34,751 bases of DNA, from assembly GCA_009780695.1 (NCBI GenBank), contig WQZN01000023.1:1-34751 (forward strand), written 5' to 3'. Of the stretch, positions 31,009 through 34,751 are shown one piece after another. The notes under the pieces are model-generated. The model was given only the letters and a program-made list of their open reading frames with translations, did not search any database and was not told the DNA's origin. This stretch comes from Microbacteriaceae bacterium (GTDB lineage Bacteria; Actinomycetota; Actinomycetes; Actinomycetales; Microbacteriaceae). The position numbers and the translations under genes are program-made. Position 1 is the first letter of the stretch. Each line of letters begins with the position of its first letter.

Positions 31009-33242
31009 ACGAGCGCGCCGCCCGTCTCGACCCGGAGGGCGCCGACGGCGCCCACGATGACGGCCGCGGATGCCTCACCCGAGGCGCCGTCGACCGACAC
31101 CGCGATGCGCGCCGCCGCTCCGCCGCGCCCGTCCGGCAGGACGACCTCGTGCGCGCGCAGCTCGGCGGGCTCGTACACCCGCAGCGTCACGTCGGACGCC
31201 CAGTCGTAGTCGGGCCGATCGTCGACCGCGCCCACGGGGATCGCCGCACCCGGGCGCACGTACACCGCCGCCTCCTGGTAGCCGAACGACTTCGTGTGCC
31301 AGCGGCCGCCCGCGAGCGCCTCGCCGGTCTGCGCGTGCGTCCACGTGCCCGCGGGCAGGTAGAACGTGACCTCGCCGCCCGCCTGCAGCACCGGCGCGAC
31401 GAGCAGGTCGGGGCCGAGCATGTACTGGCGGTCGAGCGTGTGCGTCGTCGGGTCCTCGGGGAACTCCATGAACATCGGCCGCATCACGGGCGTGCCCGTC
31501 GCGTGGTTCTCCTCGCCGAGCTGCGCGAGGTACGGCATGAGCCGCATCTTGAGCTTCGTGAAGGTGCGCAGCACGTCGCTCGACTCGTCGTCGACCGACC
31601 ACGGCACCCGGTACGACTTCGAGCCGTGCAGACGCGAGTGCGACGAGAGCAGGCCGAAGGCGATCCAGCGCTTGAACAGGTCGGGGTCGGGCGTGCCCTC
31701 GAAGCCGCCGATGTCGTGCGACCAGTAGCCGAAGCCCGACGAGACGAGGCCCAGGCCGCCGCGCAACGACTCGGCCATCGCGAGGTACGTCGACTCGCAG
31801 TCGCCGCCCCAGTGCACCGGGAGCTTCTGGCCGCCGGCCGTCGCCGAGCGCGCGAACACGACCGCGTCGCCGACGCCGCGCTCGGACTCGAGCAGGTCGA
31901 AGACCGTCTCGTTGTAGAGCTGCGTGTAGAAGTTGTGCATCTTCTGCGGGTCCGAGCCGTCGTGCCACACGACATCCGTCGGGATCCGCTCGCCGAAGTC
32001 GGTCTTGAACGCGTCGACGCCCTGGCCGAGCAGCCCGCGCAGCTTGCCGGCGAACCACTCCTTGGCGTCCGGGTTCGTGAAGTCGACGAGCGCCATGCCC
32101 GCCTGCCAGCGGTCCCACTGCCACACCGAGCCGTCGGCACGGGTGACGAGGTAGCCGAGCTTCCTGCCCTCCTCGAAGAGCACCGAGCGCTGGGCGATGT
32201 AGGGGTTGATCCAGACGCAGACCTTGAGGCCCTTGTCGTGCAGGCGGCGCAGCATCCCCTCCGGGTCCGGGAAGGTCGCCGGGTCCCAGATGAAGTCGGA
32301 CCAGTGGAAGCCGCGCATCCAGAAGCAGTCGAAGTGGAAGACCGAGAGCGGCAGGTCGCGCTCGGCCATGCCGTCGATGAACGACGTGACGGTCGCCTCG
32401 TCGTACTCGGTCGTGAACGAGGTCGACAGCCACAGGCCCCACGACCACGCCGGCACGCGCGCCGGGCGACCGGTGAGCGCGGTGTAGCGCTCGATGACCT
32501 GCTTCGGCGTCGGGCCGTAGATCACGAAATAGCGCAGGCGCTCGCCCTCGACGCTGAACTGGGTGCGGGACGCCACCTCCGAGCCGACCTCGAACGAGAC
32601 CTTCTCGGGGTGGTCGACGAAGACGCCGTAGCCGCGGTTCGTCAGATAGAACGGGACGTTCTTGTAGGCCTGCTCGCTCGCCGTGCCGCCGTCCTCGTTC
32701 CAGATGTCGACGCTCTGGCCGTTCTTGACGAAGGCGCCGAAGCGCTCGCCGAGGCCGTAGACGAGCGTGCCCGGCTCGATGGAGAGCTGCTCGCGCACCC
32801 AGGTCTCGCCGCTGTCGGCGGTGACGTGGGCGACGCTGCGCCAGCCCGAGCGGGTCAGCAGCCGCTCGTCGGCGCCCGTGAAGTCGAGCTGCCAGCCGTC
32901 GCCGAGCGCGACCTGCGCCGTGAGACCGCCCGAGGTGAGCGAGACGGATGCCTCGTCCCGCACGACCGCGACCTCCGGCGCCCCCGCCGCCACCGCGAAC
33001 GCCGGCCCGCGGTCGACGCCGCCCGCATGCCGCTCGATCGTCACGCCGATCACGCCCTCCGCAGGCGAGTCGAGCGAGACGGTCAGCAGCGCGCTGTCGA
33101 GCGTGTCGCCGCGGTGACGGATCGGGCGCACGGGTGCGTACACGCGCACCGAGCGCTCGGTGGTCTCGACGTCGTCGACGCCGGCGGCGCCCTGCACGCG
33201 CAGACCCGTCTTCGTCAGCCAGTAGCCGTCGCTGAATTTCAC
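31005..33242 (-). CDS. GH31 alpha-xylosidase (YicI type)
   Basis: A 745-residue family 31 enzyme very close in layout to E. coli YicI. The nucleophile is D415 in FKTDFGERIPTDV and the acid/base is D481 in WGGDCEST, almost the same numbering as YicI. The FHFDCFWM segment is characteristic of alpha-xylosidases rather than alpha-glucosidases. It would release alpha-1,6-xylose from the non-reducing end of imported xyloglucan oligosaccharides. It is cytoplasmic, with no signal. The start is a GTG at 33242 with GGAAAGG about six bases upstream. It is first in the GH31-GH42-GH95 operon and divergent from a lacI gene, with operator TCGAAACGCTTCGA between them. Confidence 0.94.
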   Translation of the reverse strand: MKFSDGYWLTKTGLRVQGAAGVDDVETTERSVRVYAPVRPIRHRGDTLDSALLTVSLDSPAEGVIGVTIERHAGGVDRGPAFAVAAGAPEVAVVRDEASVSLTSGGLTAQVALGDGWQLDFTGADERLLTRSGWRSVAHVTADSGETWVREQLSIEPGTLVYGLGERFGAFVKNGQSVDIWNEDGGTASEQAYKNVPFYLTNRGYGVFVDHPEKVSFEVGSEVASRTQFSVEGERLRYFVIYGPTPKQVIERYTALTGRPARVPAWSWGLWLSTSFTTEYDEATVTSFIDGMAERDLPLSVFHFDCFWMRGFHWSDFIWDPATFPDPEGMLRRLHDKGLKVCVWINPYIAQRSVLFEEGRKLGYLVTRADGSVWQWDRWQAGMALVDFTNPDAKEWFAGKLRGLLGQGVDAFKTDFGERIPTDVVWHDGSDPQKMHNFYTQLYNETVFDLLESERGVGDAVVFARSATAGGQKLPVHWGGDCESTYLAMAESLRGGLGLVSSGFGYWSHDIGGFEGTPDPDLFKRWIAFGLLSSHSRLHGSKSYRVPWSVDDESSDVLRTFTKLKMRLMPYLAQLGEENHATGTPVMRPMFMEFPEDPTTHTLDRQYMLGPDLLVAPVLQAGGEVTFYLPAGTWTHAQTGEALAGGRWHTKSFGYQEAAVYVRPGAAIPVGAVDDRPDYDWASDVTLRVYEPAELRAHEVVLPDGRGGAAARIAVSVDGASGEASAAVIVGAVGALRVETGGALV

Positions 33243-33337
33243 GGTTGCCTTTCCAGGTGGTTCGTGGGCGGGCCAGAAGGTCGTCGAAGGCTCTGCATTG
33301 AGTTCGATACGACTGCCCGGTTGTTGGACATGAATTG

Positions 33338-33351
33338 TCGAAACGCTTCGA
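33338..33351. promoter_or_regulatory. LacI-type operator between lacI and the GH31 operon
   Basis: TCGAAACGCTTCGA differs by one base from the perfect palindrome in front of GH74. It lies about 95 bases before the GH31 start and just before the lacI start, so it can control both directions. Confidence 0.8.
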
Positions 33352-33364
33352 GTATCGTCCTATT

Positions 33365-34384
33365 GTGCAGCGAAATGCCAGTCCGAGCATGTCAGACGTC
33401 GCCGAAGCCGCCGGCGTCTCCCTTTCCACGGTCTCCTACGTCCTCAGTGGAAAGCGCACCATCTCGGCACCCACCCGCGACCGCGTGGAACGCGCGATCC
33501 GCAAGCTCGGCTTCAGTCCCAATGCGGGCGCTCGCGCCCTCGCATCCCGGCGCGCGCAGACCCTCGGGCTCATGGTCCCGTTCAGTCCTGACACGGATTT
33601 CGGGGTCGTGATGCAGTTCGTCGGGGCCGCGGTGACCGCCGCGCGCGCCTACGACTACAACGTGCTGCTGCTGACCCATGAGGACGGCTCGGGCATGCAG
33701 CGCGAGGCGGCCTCGGGCTCGATCGACGGCATCCTGATGATGGATGTCGAGAACGACGACCCGCGCATCCCGATCCTCGCGGGGCTCAGCGTCCCCGGGG
33801 TGCTCATCGGCCTGCCGAACGACTCCCAGGGCCTCAGCTGCGTCGATTTCGACTTCATGCAGGCGACGCGCACGGCGGTCAATCATCTGATGTCTCTGGG
33901 GCGGCGGCAGATCGCCTTCATCGGCTCGCCGGAGCAGGCGCTCACCCGTCGCGTGAACTACGCGGAGCGCGCCCGTCGCGGCTTCACCGACGGCGCGATC
34001 GACGCGGGCGTCCGTCATGTGGAGGTCGCGTGCGACCCCGAGCTCGATGCCGCGGAGGCCGCGCTCGCAGACATCCGACATGCACTGCCGCACCTCGACG
34101 GCCTCGTCGTGCACAACGAGGCCGCTCTGCCGTTCCTGCACGCCGCCTGTGTCCGCGCGGGGATCTCGATCCCCAAGCAGCTCAGCATCGTGGCCGTCTG
34201 CCCCGAGAACATCGCGCAGGCGGCCGCCCAGCCGTGGACCTCCGTCAGCATCCCCGCCGACCAGATCGGCAGGATCGCCGTCGACATGCTCATGGCTCGC
34301 ATCGAGGGCGCCCCGCTGCCCGAGCAGCGGCTCATCGGATCGCCTCTGGTGCAGCGCGCCACCACGGCTCCCGTGGAGAGCTGA
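33365..34384 (+). CDS. LacI-family regulator of the xyloglucan genes
   Basis: A LacI/GalR-type repressor of about 339 residues. The helix-turn-helix is MSDVAEAAGVSLSTVSYVLSG, followed by the hinge PNAGARALASRR and an effector domain ending TSVSIPADQIGRIAVDMLMARIEG. The GTG at 33365 is chosen. It leaves a normal short tail before helix 1, while the ATG at 33389 would cut into the fold and a TTG at 33335 would lie on the operator. No ribosome site is seen at the GTG, but TATCGT (33353-33358) would place the transcript start at it, suggesting a leaderless message. Three near-identical palindromes around the GH74, GH31 and permease genes are the likely targets. Confidence 0.88.
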   Translation: MQRNASPSMSDVAEAAGVSLSTVSYVLSGKRTISAPTRDRVERAIRKLGFSPNAGARALASRRAQTLGLMVPFSPDTDFGVVMQFVGAAVTAARAYDYNVLLLTHEDGSGMQREAASGSIDGILMMDVENDDPRIPILAGLSVPGVLIGLPNDSQGLSCVDFDFMQATRTAVNHLMSLGRRQIAFIGSPEQALTRRVNYAERARRGFTDGAIDAGVRHVEVACDPELDAAEAALADIRHALPHLDGLVVHNEAALPFLHAACVRAGISIPKQLSIVAVCPENIAQAAAQPWTSVSIPADQIGRIAVDMLMARIEGAPLPEQRLIGSPLVQRATTAPVES

Positions 34385-34415
34385 ACCCTCGAGCCGCTCG
34401 GGCGAAACATCCGAC

Positions 34416-34445
34416 TTGTGCAGGTCGAATGCCCGTATGTACTAT
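34416..34445 (+). promoter_or_regulatory. Promoter of the ABC importer operon
   Basis: TTGTGC (34416-34421) and TACTAT (34440-34445) are spaced by 18 bases. The operator at 34445-34459 begins at the last base of the -10, the classical position for repression. Confidence 0.55.
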
Positions 34446-34459
34446 TCGAAGCGCTTCAA
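34445..34459. promoter_or_regulatory. LacI-type operator in front of the permease gene
   Basis: TTCGAAGCGCTTCAA shares the central TCGAAGCGCTTC with the GH74 operator. It overlaps the probable -10 and lies about 70 bases before the permease start. Confidence 0.8.
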
Positions 34460-34528
34460 CACTTCAGCTCAAGCCGTTCGACGATTCGACGTAGGCGATG
34501 GGCTGAGAACGAACACGAAGGAGTGTCC

Positions 34529-34751
34529 GTGGTAGACGGAATGCCCGCCCAAGCTGTCGTCAGCACAGGGCGCAAGGCGCGCATCGGGCGCCGCGCCGCA
34601 GCTGCGAGCGGCTCACGGGCGCAGGGTCTCGGCTTGTTCTTGTATCTGGTGCCGTTTCTGGTGCTGGTGTTTCTGTTCTCGTATCTGCCGTTGTACGGGT
34701 GGATCTACGCGTTCTTCAACTACTACCCGGCACTCGGTCTCGCGCACAGCC
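34529..34751 (+). CDS. Sugar ABC transporter permease, LplB type, 5' part only
   Basis: The first 74 codons of a permease running off the right edge. A polar, Ala/Arg-rich tail is followed by the first membrane helix, LGLFLYLVPFLVLVFLFSYL, and the segment PLYGWIYAFFNYYPALGL, which is characteristic of LplB-type permeases of complex-oligosaccharide importers. The start is a GTG at 34529 with AAGGAG five bases upstream; an ATG at 34541 is too far from it. From about 34630 to 34700 the codons shift to TTG, TTT, TAT and CTG, unlike the CTC/TTC/TAC-rich neighbours. With the operator upstream, this is probably the xyloglucan-oligosaccharide importer; the remaining subunits lie outside the window. 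Confidence 0.88.
   Translation, partial: MVDGMPAQAVVSTGRKARIGRRAAAASGSRAQGLGLFLYLVPFLVLVFLFSYLPLYGWIYAFFNYYPALGLAHS

Noticed and set aside
33335..33364. TTG start for the xyloglucan lacI gene, adding ten residues
   Set aside because: It would lie on the operator palindrome and upstream of the probable -10. The added residues do not match LacI N-termini.

Overview
This window is high-GC DNA from an actinobacterium, most likely a member of the Microbacteriaceae (Microbacterium-like). The clues are strong G/C at third codon positions, very frequent GGATGCC/GGCATCC words, Tat-type signals on secreted enzymes, a small-type SRP RNA, and an ABC/LacI/glycoside hydrolase gene repertoire. The genus is inferred from these features, not proven. 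No phage, insertion sequence or CRISPR array is visible.

Layout. 1-2663: the start of a phosphoketolase gene (minus, cut by the window edge), the SRP RNA, a tRNA-Ser(GGA) and a large inverted repeat. 2663-3475: a PAP2-type membrane phosphatase. 3579-11933: a fructan/sucrose locus. On the minus strand it has an ABC importer (binding lipoprotein plus two permeases), an intracellular GH32 beta-fructosidase and a PfkB fructokinase. Divergent from it are a LacI repressor and a second, atypical GH32 enzyme. Two copies of an AATACGTATT operator flank a good promoter between the two arms. 12008-15969: housekeeping and unknown genes (Nudix CoA pyrophosphatase, DUF1905, a Cys-tailed unknown protein, an ABC1/UbiB-like kinase and its PadR regulator). 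16078-19282: a PQQ-propeller lipoprotein divergent from a Tat-exported purple-acid-phosphatase-like enzyme.

19473-34751: a xyloglucan-degradation region, interrupted by an AzgA-type purine permease, a 56-residue membrane protein and a Bcr/CflA-type MFS exporter. A secreted GH74 endo-xyloglucanase would cut the polymer. An ABC importer, whose first permease starts at the right edge, would take up oligosaccharides. A tightly overlapping GH31 (alpha-xylosidase) - GH42 (beta-galactosidase) - GH95 (alpha-fucosidase/alpha-galactosidase) operon would remove, from the outside in, the Fuc-Gal-Xyl side chain of fucosylated xyloglucan. A LacI regulator and a ROK regulator sit with these genes. The same palindrome (TCGAAGCGCTTCGA or a one- or two-base variant) lies in front of GH74, between lacI and the GH31 operon, and in front of the permease, so the parts look like one regulon.

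The most unusual structure is a 57-bp palindromic element inserted three times, always in the same reading frame, inside the GH95 gene. Two relatives with the same outer arms lie in the 3' region of the purine permease gene. This resembles the in-frame palindromic elements known from Rickettsia and may be a small mobile element family of this lineage.
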